A DNA stretch of 64,000 nucleotides from Lycocorax pyrrhopterus obiensis (GCA_014706295.1 JACSVZ010000007.1:8300808-8364807); one strand, 5' to 3'; shown: positions 13,198 through 26,365, counted from the stretch's first letter. The notes: generated from the sequence alone by a model not told the origin. Program-made: numbers and translations.

Positions 13198-14580
13198 TTT
13201 CCTGAAGGCTCGATGTTTTCTAGGATTAGTGATCCCACTGAGAACTGCAAGAAAAGGCAGTTCCTGCCCCAAATAAACTCCAGCGTGCCCAGGGAAAGCA
13301 GGCAGAGGATGACTATTGTTATTCACAGACAGGAACTAAATAGAATCATAGATTTACCCAGAGACACAAGGGAAACATTTCCGATCCAAGGGATTCCCCA
13401 TCCCGCAGGCTGGTCTCCAGGCTTCACCCCCAGTTCTTTGCTGTGACCTTTCTCCTGCCAAATTTCTCCTGCTGATTTTCTGGTTTTGTTTCTAAGATGG
13501 CCTGGGAACACCTCCCAGACAAACCATCCCCGGAGGACTGGGTGGTGTCCGTGGGGTGCCTTGGGGTGCCCTCACGGAGGGGAGGAGGGTTTTGGAAGCA
13601 CGTGTCGCCGCACAGGGTTGATGTCGAATTACACCAGCTCCAATCAGGGTCCCAGCAGAAGCCTGCAGGCTTTTGGAATTTAATTTCTTAAGAACTGGGA
13701 GGAAAAATCCTGTAAGTTCCATAGGGTCAGGAAAAAGGTCATCCTTCAGCTGCAAAAGCGTAATCATCTGAGGGCTTTGCCGCAGAAACACAGCTGGGGA
13801 CTTGAGTTTTAGTTTGTCTTGACGGGAGCAGGAGATCAAATAAGCTCCTATTTTCTGAGTGGGAATGCTGGAGCTGAGAGGCTGGGATGGGTGGGGGCCT
13901 GACCCTCCCACTGGCCCCAGTCAGAGTATGTGGAATTGCACATGCCTGGGGCAGTGTCGATGGGAAGAGCTGATGGAGCCGTGGCTGGGACAGCACTGTC
14001 GTTTGTGTTTGTTTAAAAAGCACTGGATTCACAAGCAGGGAATAAGGACCATAAATGTGACGCTCTGTGCCATAAAGGCTTAGGCTGCTTGGAGTGGCAC
14101 TAAGTCCCGGAGTACCCCACACAATAGCAAAACTGAATAGTGAAAAAGATGCTTTTTTTCTTTTAAAAAATAATTTTCTGGTATCTAAGCTGGAGCAGAG
14201 AGGAAAATCCAGATTAACCAGCCTACAGATCCAGAACACGGTTGTGAAAAGGAGACAGACAGATGATTGAAGAGACAGAAAGATGGTATAAGCTACATTT
14301 CCTTTACCAGGCTAGAAATCAAGCCCTTTCAAATAAACAAATAAAACCAATAGCAGAATTGTGCTGTCTTTATTTTATATCTATCATTTTATAAAGGCAT
14401 TGTGTCTGTAACACACCAGCAGCCAGCAAGGGATAAACCTATTAAACTCACACAGGGATGAAAGACGCAAATGCAGAAATCGAACGCTGAGGTTTACAAA
14501 AGTGGGGAAATAAGGAAACAACGGCAGTTGCCGATGGGACGTGGAACTAGATGATTCTCGGGACACCCGAGGGCTTTTAA
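13198..14580. other. No gene recognised upstream of GATD1
   Basis: Intergenic DNA between a CR1 and the GATD1 CpG island. Open frames here have no recognisable family. Confidence 0.4.
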
Positions 14581-14584
14581 AGGG

Positions 14585-15110
14585 CACGGCGGCGGCAGCG
14601 CCCACTCACTCTGGGCTTCCCGCGCTTTTTCGCCCCCCTCAGGATTTCGCGCGCTTTTCCCCCGCCCATCAGCGCTCCCCGCACTGCGCACGCGCGGCCG
14701 CACGAGGCACCGCCCCCGCCCCCCCCCCCGCGCCTCTCCCCTCAGGCCCCGCCGCGGCCCGGCCCCGCCATGTCGGACCGGCTGGCCAAGCCCTCCTGCC
14801 TCATCGTCGCCAGCGCCGCCGCCGCGGGTGAGACGCTCTGGGGGGGGGGGGGCCCGCTGGGTCGCGGGGAGCCGCCGCTCCGGCCTCTGCGGGTGTCCCG
14901 CCCCCCCATCCCTTCTCGGCGCCGCGGCGGGCGGGGCGGGGCGGTGCCGCACGGGGGTGTCCCCTGTGTGGCTGTCGCGGCGTGTCCCGCGTGTGCCCGC
15001 CCCACAGCCCTTGCCGCGTACTTGTCCCGTGTGCGTGTCACACTGCAGCCGAGCTGCGCAGCCCCACGTGTGCCCTCCCTGCGCAGCTGTGAGCCCACAC
15101 CGTGCACATC
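14585..15110 (+). promoter_or_regulatory. CpG island promoter of GATD1
   Basis: Sudden rise in G+C and CpG density around the first coding exon, including 'gcgcacgcgcggccgcacg' at about 14,685-14,703 and a C-rich run before the ATG at 14,770. No TATA box is apparent. This is a typical broad housekeeping promoter. Two G runs in intron 1 (about 14,840-14,850) could cause sequencing errors. Confidence 0.8.
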
Positions 15111-18100
15111 CGCACTGCAGGTGTTGCCTCCATGTGCAGCTGTGCTGGTTGGCTCCTCTGCGTGTGGCTTTAGTGGCTTTGAGGGGAAGGAGGGTCGGCT
15201 TAGATTGGATGTTAGGGGAAAAAATCTTTCCCTGTGAGGGTAGAGGCCCTGGCACAGATTGCCCAGAGAAGCTGTGGCTGCTCCATCCCTGGGAGTGTCC
15301 AAGGCCAGGCTGAACAGGACTTGGAGCAATCTGGGATAGTGGAAGGTGTCCCTGCCCATGGCAAGAGATTGGTACGAGATGGGATTTAAGGTCCCTCCCA
15401 ACCCAAATCATTCCAGGATTCTATTCCTCAGCACACAGCTCACCTGTAATGAAGGCTATGCATTTCTGATGTCTTAAAATCATTGAGTCATAACAAAATA
15501 GTGCTCTGAAATTATCTAGAGCTTTTAAGGCGAGCAGAACCCCAAGCTTGTGTACTTTGCTAGATAAAGTGTGGCTTGGATTAGACTATCACTGTTGTTT
15601 CCCTAAGGTGTTGGAATCTGTTTTCCAGGTGTTTCAGCCCAGTCGTTCCTTCACTGCTTTACTCTGGCCAGCTCTGCCTTTAACCTGCAAGTGGCGACTC
15701 CTGGGGTGAGTGAAAATGGGCAAATACTGTGATTTCAGCCTGAAACCAATTGATACCTCAGTTGTCATGAGATAATTGTACTATAAATGTATTGAGAGGT
15801 GTTTTATTGGCCTTAGACATTAAGAAACCTGTTTAATTCTGTTTTTTTAATACCAAAGTGTCTGCAGGCTTTCTGTACCATAGATTTGGACTTCTGTGGT
15901 GTCTGTTCCCACAAAGAGTAGAGGAAAAACTATTAGCACTGATTCAGTGGGAAAAATGGAAAACTTCAGTTTTTCGAGAGCTGAAGCATCCCAAAATCCC
16001 ACATGGCCGTCCTTCAGGAAGTGTCATGGATGCTTGTGCAGTGATCCTGACCACGGTGCGTGAACCATGTTATCCGCAGGGCAAGCCCATTGATTTTGTG
16101 GATGTAAACGAGGGCAACATGCGCTGGATCCAGGACTTCCGCATGAAATCCTACGCCAACCCCGCCAAGCTGGAGTCCATTGATGGTAAGTGTGTCCCCA
16201 CGGGCCACTGTCAGGGAAACAGGGGTTGCTTAGGGCCAGGATTTTAGGTAAGAACGACACAGAAAAGGCAGGAAAGTTATATTTCAAGAGAAAACCGTGG
16301 CAGCTGCAGTTGTTTTATTTTTTAAGAGGAAGTCCTGGCAACTGCTTTGCTGTTTTCTTATTTATCTTGGAATGGTCGTTCTCTTTTAATATATATGCAA
16401 TGTATACATATAAAGTCTGTGTTGTATATAAGCACACACAACGTTGTTACTTGTTAAAAATAAATATTTTGCTGGAGTAGGAGCCAGCAGACAGAGCAGT
16501 TGTAAGTTTTGCCTGGATCATCAGGGCTCATTAAAACTGTGTGTTCCTTGTCCCGAGAAGGACCTTTTTCTCTCTTCTATGTAGCTCTGTTAGTTTCTTT
16601 AGGTTTTTTTTAACTGATTTATCTGGGTTTTGTCCTGCTTTTTCCAAATGTGCAGTGGATTTATGGTCAGGCTTTTTGGGTTTTTTACCTGTCCTACAAT
16701 CAGTCCCTACTTTCCTCCCGACCAGGGGCTCGGTACCACGCCCTGCTGATCCCAAACTGCCCAGGGGCCATGACTGACCTGGCCAACAGCGGGTACCTGG
16801 CCAAGATCCTGCAGCACTTCAGCACTGAGAGCAGTAGGTGAACATCCTCGGGGGGGTGGGTAAATGAAACAGGGCTCCTGTGCTGCTCCTGCAGGGCTGC
16901 TGCCTTCCAGAGACTTACAAGTGTTTGCATGGCTAAAGAGCATTCAGAACTGGGGAGGGAAAAGGTGTCTTCAGGTGAGGAAACAAGTGTCTTAATGGAC
17001 CTTAAAAAAAGGAAAGGGAGTCTCAGAAGAAAAAAAAAGTATCCTAAAATGTCTTAAAAAGGAAAAAGGGAGTCTTTAAAGGAAAAAAAACCCTGTCCTA
17101 AAGTGTCTTAAATAGGAAAAAGAGAGCCTTGAAAAGGAAAAAGAGGTCTTAAAGTATCTTAAAAAGCAATGCCAGTAGCTTTTCAGAGCTTGTCTCAGAA
17201 GGATTTGCTGCCTTACAGTGGTACAGAAATGGCTCTGTCCAAATGAGCAGGCTTCAAGGCTCAGAGCCAAGTGTGGAATGTACCAGGATCATCATTAAAG
17301 CTGCAGTTAATCAAGACTTGGGGTGTGCTCCACATTTGAGCATTTGTGGACCTGTCTGTGGACTTGGAGTTTAAAGCTGCCTTATTCTTCCCCTTACTGT
17401 AATAATAATAGAATAGTTGTAGTAATTCTTATTATAGACAATAATTGCTACTGCAGTGTTCAGGAAAGCCCGTACAACCTGAAAGAGCATTGTCAGTGCA
17501 GTATAACTGCACTGCAAGAGGGCAGCATGAGTCTCACCACACTCACCTATTTTAACTATTTGGAGACGCTCACAAATGTGCTTTAATTCTTTTCTAGAGC
17601 CCATCTGTGCCGTGGGACAGGGAGTGGCAGCTTTGTGTTGTGCCACCAATGAAGATAAATCCTGGGTTTTCCAGGGATACAGCCTGACAGGGGTAAGTCA
17701 AGCTTTTACCTGATTTTTGCTGTTTGGGGGCTTTTTTTGCTGTGTGATTTCTGGTGGTTTTGGTCTTACCCAGGAACTTCCTATAAATATAAATTATCAG
17801 TTTGATACCCTTGGCTTGTGCAAGATGTGCAGAGTTGTCTTTGACAAGGGGCCCAGCAGTGAGTGTGTGAAGGGTTTGTCCCACGTTAGTGGCATGTGGG
17901 GAATGCTTTCCCTCTGATTGTTCAGTAAACTTTAAACTGAAGCAGAAGAAGTGCTGCAAGTTCCTGCTGCAGCTCTTTGCATTTGTTGTTGAGGACTTAA
18001 AAATTTGTTTGTTTGTTTGTTTGTTTCATGAATGCTGGGGATAAATTGTATTTCTCAAGGTGCTGTTTCTTTTTAAAAGGTAGAGGGAGTCTTAGGAAAA

Positions 18101-20330
18101 CAGGAAGTTTTAGGAAAAAAGGCTGTTTGTACAAACTGGCGTGCAATTAAAGCAGCCAGTTACTGCTAATACTTTATTTTATGTGCTCTGACCTCACAGC
18201 CCATTTTTAAGTGTCAGAGTGATGCAAATCACCCTAGTACAGCTTCTAGCGTGGAAAATTTACAATGAAAGTTAAGAAATTAAGATTTTGTGACTCACAA
18301 AAGCTCTTATTGTTCTCATGTGCTTCTGTTTGAGTTAAGGATTATTTATGGCTCTATATGAATTGTTATAGTCCATGATGAGATATTTGAAATCATGATG
18401 TGGCCTAGCTATAGTTGCAGTGGAAACCATAAAATTAAAATTCCTTCCTTTTGCACATAAAAACTATAAGTGCTCCTAAATTTTCTGTCTTTAAGCTGTT
18501 TCCCGTATTCATTCTGACATGGATTACTGTTTTTGGACTCTGCAGGTGGCACAGCATCTGTGTCCAAATATTTGTGTGCCATGGACAAACAGGTCTGTGC
18601 CTTCCTGGAGTTAATCACACCTGCAGAAATTGTTTGGTGTTGTTTTTTCCTCTTTACTTAACTCACTTAAGAGTTTCCAGTTTGCTCCCTAAACAAAATC
18701 CATCAAAGCTGCTTGTGGTCATTTGGTTGGGAGAATAGTAGAGGGAACAGAAATATAAATTTCAGGAAAATGTGTGCTGGTTTTGCTTGGCTTTTTCTGT
18801 AAAAAGCCCGCCAGACTCATTTCCTTTTGATCTATTTCAGCCCTCTGTGTACGAGCTGGTGAGGCAGCCGAATTTTGCCAGTTTGTCCATTATTGTGGAG
18901 GATTTTGTGAAGGATTCTGGAGCTACATTCAGTGGTGGGTCATGCCTGGTGTCTGAGATGGACACTTTGTGTCTCCTTTGGGAAGTGAGTGCTTGTGTGC
19001 CAGTTGTGTCCAGCTGAGCAGGCCACTGGCAGGATATCTCATCTGGCATTCCCGTTCCCTCATTTACCAGTACATCACTGGTCATTTGCAAGGCCAGGCT
19101 GGACAGGGCTTGGAGCAATCTGGGATAGTGGAAGGTGTCCTTGCCCATGGCAGAGGGGTGGGACTGGATGAGCTTTAGGGTCTGTTCCTACCCAAACCAG
19201 TCTGGGAGTCTGTCTGGAATGAGGTAACTTAAAAATTCTATTTGAGCTGCTGAGCAGTTGCTGGTACATCTCAGCACGCTGGGGTGTTGTAATTGGCCAG
19301 AAAATGAGTAATTTTTGTAGCATCACAGCTACATGATCACAGCTCATGTCTGGCATAAGAAGAGTTTATGCTGTATTGTGAGGTAATTGAAACTTTCAAA
19401 GACATACTTTGAGTTTTTTATTATGAAAATCTCCTGATATGTGTCCTTTACCCACCTGCTGTTAATTGAATCAAGGACCCAGTCCTGTTCTTTGAGAAAA
19501 GGATTTCCTAGGGAAATTGTTTCAGGATGAGGGGCTTGAGACTGCCGCTGTCTGCTGGGGTAATAGATCAGCACCCAGCAAATCTCTCTGGCCAAAATAG
19601 TTATGTGTTGTGTTGGGTTTATCAGTGGTGGGATTCTGGCACTGTGTGCTCTAACACAATCCCCGTGTTTTTCCTCCTGTGTTCAGCCAGCAGCCCGGAT
19701 GCTGTCCATGTGGTGCTGGACAGGCACCTGGTGACAGGACAGAATGAGAATTCCACCCTTCCTGCTGTCCAGAACCTTCTGATTCTTTGCAATGTCAGGT
19801 GAGGCAAGATGGGGCTTAAGAGCTGGGAACAGCCAGTGGTGAGCATCTTTTGGTTTCAGGAACACTGTCCCTCAGAAGGGGTTTTTCCCCTTTGTTTTCT
19901 ACTGAAGCTTGTGTCAATTCTGTTTGATCAAGCCAGCCAGGCAGTTGTGTCTTCTGGCAAAGAGCATTTGAGTATTTATAAAAAGAAGATGAAAATGTGT
20001 GGGGAAATGCATAGCTGTAGTGGAACTGGCAAAGTAAAATGCTGAATAGGCTTCACTAAACATTTCTGTTCAGGGAAACATCTCTTGTTTCTTGAGCTTT
20101 GGCAGGCTGGCTTTGAGTCAGCTCTGGTTTTGGATTCTGGGTGTGAATCGATTTAATTTCTTTGGAAATGGCTTGGCTTGTTTGAGTGTCATCTTGTCAG
20201 ATAGAAGAGCACATATGAATAACCACAAACCCCCTCTTTTGTTCAGGTGAGTGTGTGGTACCAGTCCTGTCCTGGCTGTGCACTAACAGGTCCTGTCATG
20301 TCTGGGTGTGTTTCCTTCAGCAGGAAATGA
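14770..20330 (+). CDS. GATD1: Glutamine amidotransferase-like class 1 domain protein 1 (GATD1/PDDC1), 8 coding exons
   Basis: GATD1 belongs to the DJ-1/PfpI class I glutamine-amidotransferase-like superfamily; its biochemical role is not established. Coding exons: 14,770-14,827; 15,629-15,705; 16,080-16,185; 16,726-16,833; 17,598-17,692; 18,841-18,934; 19,687-19,798; 20,321-20,330. All junctions have GT/AG, phases join, and the total is 660 bases, 219 residues plus stop, close to the ~220 residues of human. The protein begins [15 protein letters not shown] (first beta strand), continues with [21 protein letters not shown] and a [12 protein letters not shown] strand-turn, and has a conserved DRHLVTGQN near the end. 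At the position of the superfamily's nucleophile elbow (residues 119-126) it reads ICAVGQGV, with Gly where active members have Cys; this is family-typical. The last exon supplies only the final codons (S-R-K-stop), as in human. The start follows a CpG island. Confidence 0.94.
15195..15425 (+). repeat. CR1 retroposon fragment in GATD1 intron 1
   Basis: Shows the CR1 3' region from 'tagattggatgttagg' through 'gcccagagaagctgtggctg', 'gtgtccaaggccaggctg', 'gtggaaggtgtccctgcc' to the end block 'attccaggattctatt'. Same orientation as the gene. Confidence 0.93.
16990..17165 (+). repeat. Degenerate A/G-rich tandem repeat in GATD1 intron 4
   Basis: At least four imperfect units of about 40-50 bases, each combining 'tcttaaa', 'aggaaaaag' and 'gagtct/gagcct'. 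Purine-rich on the plus strand. It lies between coding exons 4 and 5 and has no coding sense. Confidence 0.75.
18004..18027 (+). repeat. (TTTG)n microsatellite in GATD1 intron 5
   Basis: Six TTTG units. Confidence 0.9.
19085..19215 (+). repeat. CR1 3' fragment in GATD1 intron 6
   Basis: Carries 'gcaaggccaggctggacagg', 'gtggaaggtgtccttgcc', 'ggactggatgagcttta' and a degraded 'cccaaaccagtctgg' end. Plus orientation. Confidence 0.9.
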
Positions 20331-22117
20331 AGGAGAAGGTCTGTTTGCAAAGAGGGTGGATGAAGAGCCAGCAGGCCGAGGATTTCCATGGCTGTGACCT
20401 GGATAAAACATCCCTCTGAACCCCTGTCCTGGACTCTGAAGTGACTGTGGCAGTGAAGTGGCAGTGTCAGGTTCTGTGTGTATGGAATCATGAAGGTTGT
20501 CAGAAGCAGCTGGGACACCCCCTTACATTTTTGCTGCTCCATTTTCTCACTGCTTCTCTAGACCTTCAATTTACAGATGTGGGGAACTGTGTTTCAAAAC
20601 CCCCCAAAAGCTGGTGCTGTGAATACAAATTGCTGAAGCTAAAGCCCTTGCTCTGGGTTGGCATTGTACTGATGCACAGCATGGCCTTGTTTTCTTCCTG
20701 TTCACATCACTGGAATTGTGTTTAAAAAGTTTGCTCAGCTTTTTTTTTTAACATGGTCCTACAATTGTTTATTTGTTCTCCTTTGTGCTGCTTATGTTGT
20801 GGGTTTTGTTCTCTTGGAAATACTCCTCTCTGGAAGTACACTGCTGCTGTCTCTTGCTGGAATTTTGTGGACTAAGGCACTGAAAAATGCAGGTGGCTAA
20901 TGTGGGTCCCATGCGAGGAACCAGCTGTAGGGTGGAGTCTGGCCACCTCCTTCCTCTGAGCTGCAGGTGTGGCTTGAAGCTGAGCATGGAAAGGAATTAT
21001 CAGACTGAGATTTTTTTTTTTAATTGTTGCAGGCTCAGACATACCAAATATATTGGAAAGTAGATAAATTAACTTTCAGATAATTGATTTTTCTTCCCTC
21101 TTAGAATTGTGGGCAACATTTCTCCAGTGCCCTAAAGGGAAGGACCTTTGGGGTTGCATTTTTGTTTTCTTACCAGGATATTACAATATTTTGGTTCTAA
21201 CAAGTCATCAAGCAGGGAAATTTCCTCTTTTCTGTGGAAATGCAGTTTTTTTAGCTCTGTCTCAAGAATTCAGTGTGATTTTAAAAGACAGACTGCTGTG
21301 GGTTTTGCTGGGTCTGCTGCTGCTGCATTCTGGAGCCCAGCTTACAGATCTTTCGCATTGATGGAAATTAAAACCAGAATTTGAAATGAAAATTGGGCTT
21401 TGATAGAAATTGAAGTATCAATTAGCTTTGACAATTTAAATCTTCATTCTTGACAAGCCATCTTGGGGATTTGATGTTGACACCATCAGGGAATACTTTC
21501 AGTCTGGAAAGCCACATCTTGTTTGTGAAGTGAGAGACTGTATTTCCTTAGGGACTGTGTTTCCATGGGATTTTGCCAAAATGGCTGCATCTTTCACTGC
21601 TTACCTGTAAAAATAGAATATTGATGTCTACCGTGTGTCCTGTTTTCATTCCTTAAATGAGGTTCTGTCCAGGCTCATTCATCTGCTGCCAGGTGAGCAA
21701 ACAGCGTTCACACCACTACAGGCTTTGATCAGTCCCCATTGTACATTTTTTCCTTATTTTGTGGCATCCAGGACCTGCTGGAATTGCTCTGCTTGTGCCT
21801 CTGTTGGGAGGCAAACAGTTGGACGAAGCCCACTGCCTGGGAACTTGATGGTGCTTCCTTTTTCCTCCCATATGAGAGCAGAAAAAAGATTAATTCCTGT
21901 GTGTATTTTCACTCTTTCCCATCACACATCCACTTTTATCTCCTCAGCCATGAAGTTACTCTGGGGAAAACTGGGGGAGAGTCATGTGGTCCAGCAGCAA
22001 GTGTCTGGAGAGGTGATATGTGCAGGTGTGGGGCTGACAGCTTTGTGAGTGAGATGTGGATGTGGTGAACTGGATTGTGTCACGTTCACAAGTCATGCTG
22101 ACAAACTGGGAGCCATC

Positions 22118-22375
22118 TGAGTCATAGAATCATGGAATTCAGGTTGGAAAAGAGCTTTTAAGATCAAGTCCAAGCATCAGTGCAGCACCACCACCATGTT
22201 CACCACTCAAGCTCAGGTGTCACATCCATGTGTTTTCTGAACACTTCCAGGGATGGTGACTCCACCACTGCCCTGGGCAGCCTGTTCCAGTGCTTGACAT
22301 CCATGTCTGTGAAGAATTTTTCCCTAATACCCAACCTAAACTTCCCCGGCACAGCTTGAGGCCATTAGTGATGAT
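22118..22375 (-). repeat. CR1 retroposon fragment
   Basis: Read on the plus strand it starts with the reversed CR1 tail 'atagaatcatggaattcagg', followed by the reversed blocks 'tccaccactgccctgggcag' and 'acccaacctaaacttcccc'. The element is therefore on the minus strand. Its internal sequence matches the copies at 25,588 and 42,765 better than the other CR1s, so it belongs to a different CR1 subfamily. Confidence 0.88.
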
Positions 22376-24939
22376 AGCTCTTAAGTTCTTGTACAGTATG
22401 ACCAATTTTAGCCAGAGATTGGAAATAATTGTTCAAAAACTGGGGAAAAAGAAGATCAAATGAACATAGAAAACACAAAGTTGTTGAATGTTGTCCAGGT
22501 ATATTCAGGAAGGTTTTATTCTGTTTATTTTCCATGTTAATTTTGTTCTACAAATGTAAAACACGATAGTTTGTTATTTTCTTTTCTTTTACCTAGAAGG
22601 TATTTACATCAACTAAAATCGTGAAGTGGCATTACACAAAGAGCAAGGGGTTTTGGATAATTCTTTCATTTTAAACTTCCCATGGGAAGAACCTCGGTTT
22701 GTATCTTCTGTACCTTCTGCCTAGGCCAGCTGAGGAGCCCTGTGAACTGTCCCATCCCCGGCATCCAAGCAGTGGTGTTTATACTGAAGGGTTTTTGTCT
22801 CCAGGGCAGAAACTGCTTCCCAAAGAATTGAAAACCTTCAAATTTGGGGGATTTTCATCCCACACAAACCTTGATTGTTTCAGCACTGCACTGTGCAGTG
22901 CTTGGTGCTTTGGTCCTAGGAACCAGCCAGGCTTGTTTCCTTGGAAATCTGTTCCTGGTAACATCCAGCTGGTGGGTTTTATTGTTTTGTTTATTTGGGT
23001 GGGGGTTTGGTTTTATTTTCTAGGATTTTTTATTTATTTGGGGCTCACAGTGTTACATCTTCTCTTGGCTTAATAGCTGGGAGCATATCCTCTGTTTTTC
23101 TCTGATATTTTTACAGGCAGATACGGAGGTACCTGCTAGAAGCATCAGAGTGCCTCTGCAGTATGTGGAGCAGGATGAATCCAAAGGGATAAGGAGTTTT
23201 CTCAGATGTTGGCTCACAGCTGTAAAGGGGCACTGCTGTCTTGCACCCCACAAAGGATTTCTTCACCAACAAGAGGACAGCCCGCCATCCCTAAGGTATG
23301 GGAGCCTTTCCTGGCAGGTTTACAGCTGAGCTCGGAAGAGGGGTGCTGCTGCAGCAGTTGGGAAACCACTTAATTCTGGAAAACAGAGCCCCAAGACCTG
23401 CCTGTGGGTATGATCTCAATTTTCATGTTTTTGGGAATCCTGACAAGATGTTTGAACTCTGGCCCGGTCTGCAGCTGATGGTTGTTGGTCATACCAGCAT
23501 TCCATTAGTGTATTAACATATTTAATTAAGAAGATTCTTTTCTTGGAGCTTCTATAGTGTAATCTTGTAAAGGAAACCTTAAATTTTTTTTTAAAAATGG
23601 AACCTGGTGCTTTATTCATCTTGTGTGCATTCAAACAAGGGCCAGAAGAGATGGAAGTTGCTCTTTGGTCCTGATTTACTTTAAAATTTCAAATGGAACT
23701 GTCAGGGTTTGGTGCCATCCATACTGGCCTCTGATGGCTGTATTGGATAGACATAACCAGTGAATCTAAGGACTCAAATTAAATTCCACATGGGGAGGAT
23801 GAATATAAATGGCTTTACTCAGTGTGTCTGTTCTTCCAACAGCTCTGCTCTCCTGTACCCGTTTCAAGAATGGAGGAGGTGCTGGGAGCAGCAGCATGTC
23901 TCCCTTAGCACAGCGTGTGATGGGGATGCAAGGCATGGCTGGAGGAGGAAGGAAAAGCTTTTCCAACCCCACTCCAAGCTTTGGGTGTTTGCTGGATGTT
24001 GGAATCAGAGAGAAGCCACCACAAGGAAAGGCTGGGAAAGGTGCTGTCATTTTTAAATCAATGCTTTAAAGTTTATGTATTGATTCTTTAGGATTTCTCC
24101 ACGCATACACATTATATCTGCCCCTAATTCCTCAGTCCTGTCCTTGTGACTGTGAGAGCTACAGACCTTGCTGGGAGACAAGAGACATCTCCTGATTTCT
24201 TAATCTGAGGAGGTATGGAGATATGGGAAATCCCAGAAGGAGTTTGTAAGTGAGGCACATACAGGGCCCTGGGAGAGAGCTCTCCATCTGCTGAAGAGAG
24301 GGGAAGTTGAGGAAGAGTTAAGGAGTAAATTGCACTTTGTGTGACTGACTAAAGAGCTGTACAGGCTGAAGGTTTATGTGGTGCTTGCTTTTTTTTCACC
24401 ATTTCAGGAAGGATGTGGACTTTGTGGCTTAGCCACGGATGTCAGGCACCTCACAACATCCAGCTGTGCTGCAGAGAACGAACTCCAGTGCTGAGGAGGA
24501 AACACCAGCTGCCACCACAGCAGGTAAGGGACCCTGTGACTGAACATTTTAAGCATAACTTGTTTGCCTGCTGCCCCCTCAGCTCTTGAGAGGTGTCTGT
24601 AGGTAAGTGGAGTAAGGCATAACTTATTACTGTAACTTAACTGTTACTCAGGCACCTTTTCCTGCCTCTTACCTCTTTCACTGCAGTATTTTGTTCTCTC
24701 TTGAGCACCTTCTGAAATGCTTCAGACTTATTTAAGCTCCAGTCTTACTGACCCAGCTGTGTCTCAGCTATGTGAGGGGACAGATTCCATGCGTGTGAAG
24801 GTTCTTGCCTCACTTGGGGAAAAAGGGGCATCTATTCCAGAGGCTCCAAGCCTCTGACCAGCCAGTTTGACAGCAGCAAGTCCCCAGATTCTGTGTGCCT
24901 GGAATCCACACTCTGCCCTGGTGGGTGCAGTGTATGGTG

Positions 24940-25050
24940 TTACAGCACAGCAACCTGCTCTAGGGGCAGGTGTCCCTGCCCATGCCAGGGGAGTGGAATG
25001 AGATGGTCTTCAAGGTCCTCTTCCAACCCAAACCATTCTAGGGATCTCTG
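24940..25050 (+). repeat. CR1 3' fragment
   Basis: 'ggtgtccctgcccatgccag', 'gagtggaatgagatggtctt', 'ttccaacccaaaccattcta'. Plus orientation, last ~110 bases only. Confidence 0.88.
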
Positions 25051-25587
25051 TGGGAATGCTCAGTTTAGTAAGAGTGAAAAATGCCAAATAGGTTAAATTG
25101 AGAAGGGACGTGCAGTGGAGGGTCCGATGGCTGTAGGGAGGGGCAGGGTCAAGGTTTTACTGCTGGCTTGACTTTGAGGATAAAAGGTCACCTCCCTTTG
25201 GGCAGCCTGCTTTCTGCCTGCTCTGCTTCCCCCCTCACCAACAGCTGTAGGACAGAGGGTCTGGATGAGTCCCCTGCGGACTTCACCTCCCTCTGGTAGA
25301 CTGGCAATGTTCCAAGGGCAGGCTGGGAGTGCAGCACCAGCTGTCCGTGTCTGATTGTAGCTGGCTGTCCCTTTGGCTGGAACAGCAGCTCCCAGGTTGT
25401 TCTGGATGTGCTGACAGCAGAGCTGCTGTGTCACACTGGGGTGAGGGATCAGTGGCTCCCTTGGTCTGGACAGAGCACGTGTCTTATCAGTGCTGGAGCT
25501 GCACTGCTGCCTTTTCTCCCTTTTTTTTAAGTTCAGGCAACTTTGTCAGGAAACAGCAAATTGTGTCCACATATAAGCAGGGATCTC

Positions 25588-25862
25588 TTAGAATCAAGGA
25601 ATGAATCACTGAGGTTGGAAAGGACTGCTGAGACCATCAAGTCCAGCCATTCCCCCAGCACTGCCAAGGCCACCACTATCTCATGTCCCCAAGTGCCACA
25701 TCCACGTGGCTTTTAAATCCCTCCAGGGATGGGGACTCAGCAACTGCCCTGGGCAACTGTGCCAGGTTGGACAGCCCCTTTCAGTGAATAAATGTTCCCT
25801 AATATCCAATCTAAACCTTCCCTGGCACAACTTGAGGCTGTTTCTTTCTTGTCCTATCACTT
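25588..25862 (-). repeat. CR1 retroposon fragment
   Basis: Reversed CR1: 'agaatcaaggaatgaatcac' then 'aggttggaaaggactgctga', 'tgccacatccacgtggcttt', 'atccctccagggatggggac' and 'atccaatctaaaccttccc'. Minus orientation, same subfamily as the copy at 22,118. Confidence 0.9.
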
Positions 25863-25908
25863 GTTCTTGTCTACTCTTCATAGAACTGGATCTATATAAA
25901 CTAGTAAG

Positions 25909-25923
25909 ACACACACACACACA
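25909..25923. repeat. Short (CA)n tract
   Basis: About seven CA units followed by 'tacatatatatttttt'. Confidence 0.75.
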
Positions 25924-26365
25924 TACATATATATTTTTTGACATATACATGTGTCTCACAGGAGTACTTGTGGGTTTTGTACCAAGAGGGGCTTGTGAAA
26001 CCTGTATCTGCTCTTCAAAACAACCTGAAATTAAAAACTGTTTTCTTAAATGTGTTAGGACTGTATGCTTAATTAGGAATTTAATACAAAAAATTAAAAT
26101 CCTATCAGGTGTCTCCTGCAGCAGTGAATTGACCATGTTACAGGGCAAATAGGTTTTAATTTGCATGTATTGACAAAAGTGCCACAAAAATTTGAAATTC
26201 CATTTGTCCCTTTGCAAATTGATAAAAAAAAAAAAAGCATGATACAGAAATCTATCCACACACAGCATGATACTTGTACAGGTAAGACATTTGTACATCC
26301 ACTGAACCTCAGGTGAGCCACCTCAGCCTGGAGCACTCAGGGAAATGCTGATTATTATTTTTTCT

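Larger units (their letters stand above)
20331..26365. other. GATD1-TALDO1 convergent interval (3' UTRs and intergenic)
   Basis: About 6 kb between the two stop codons. No further exon of either gene is needed, since both reading frames are complete. It should contain the 3' UTRs of GATD1 (+) and TALDO1 (-). An ATTAAA near 21,366 (+) could end GATD1, and minus-strand ATTAAA hexamers near 26,154 and 26,080 could end TALDO1 about 200-290 bases after its stop; both are guesses. Three CR1 fragments and a CA repeat lie here. Splice-like signals (for example near 24,408 and 24,524) gave no recognisable protein. Confidence 0.45.

Noticed and set aside
15858..16247. Open frame spanning GATD1 exon 3 with an upstream ATG
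   Set aside because: Only 16,080-16,185 matches the family; the rest is intron read-through past good splice sites.
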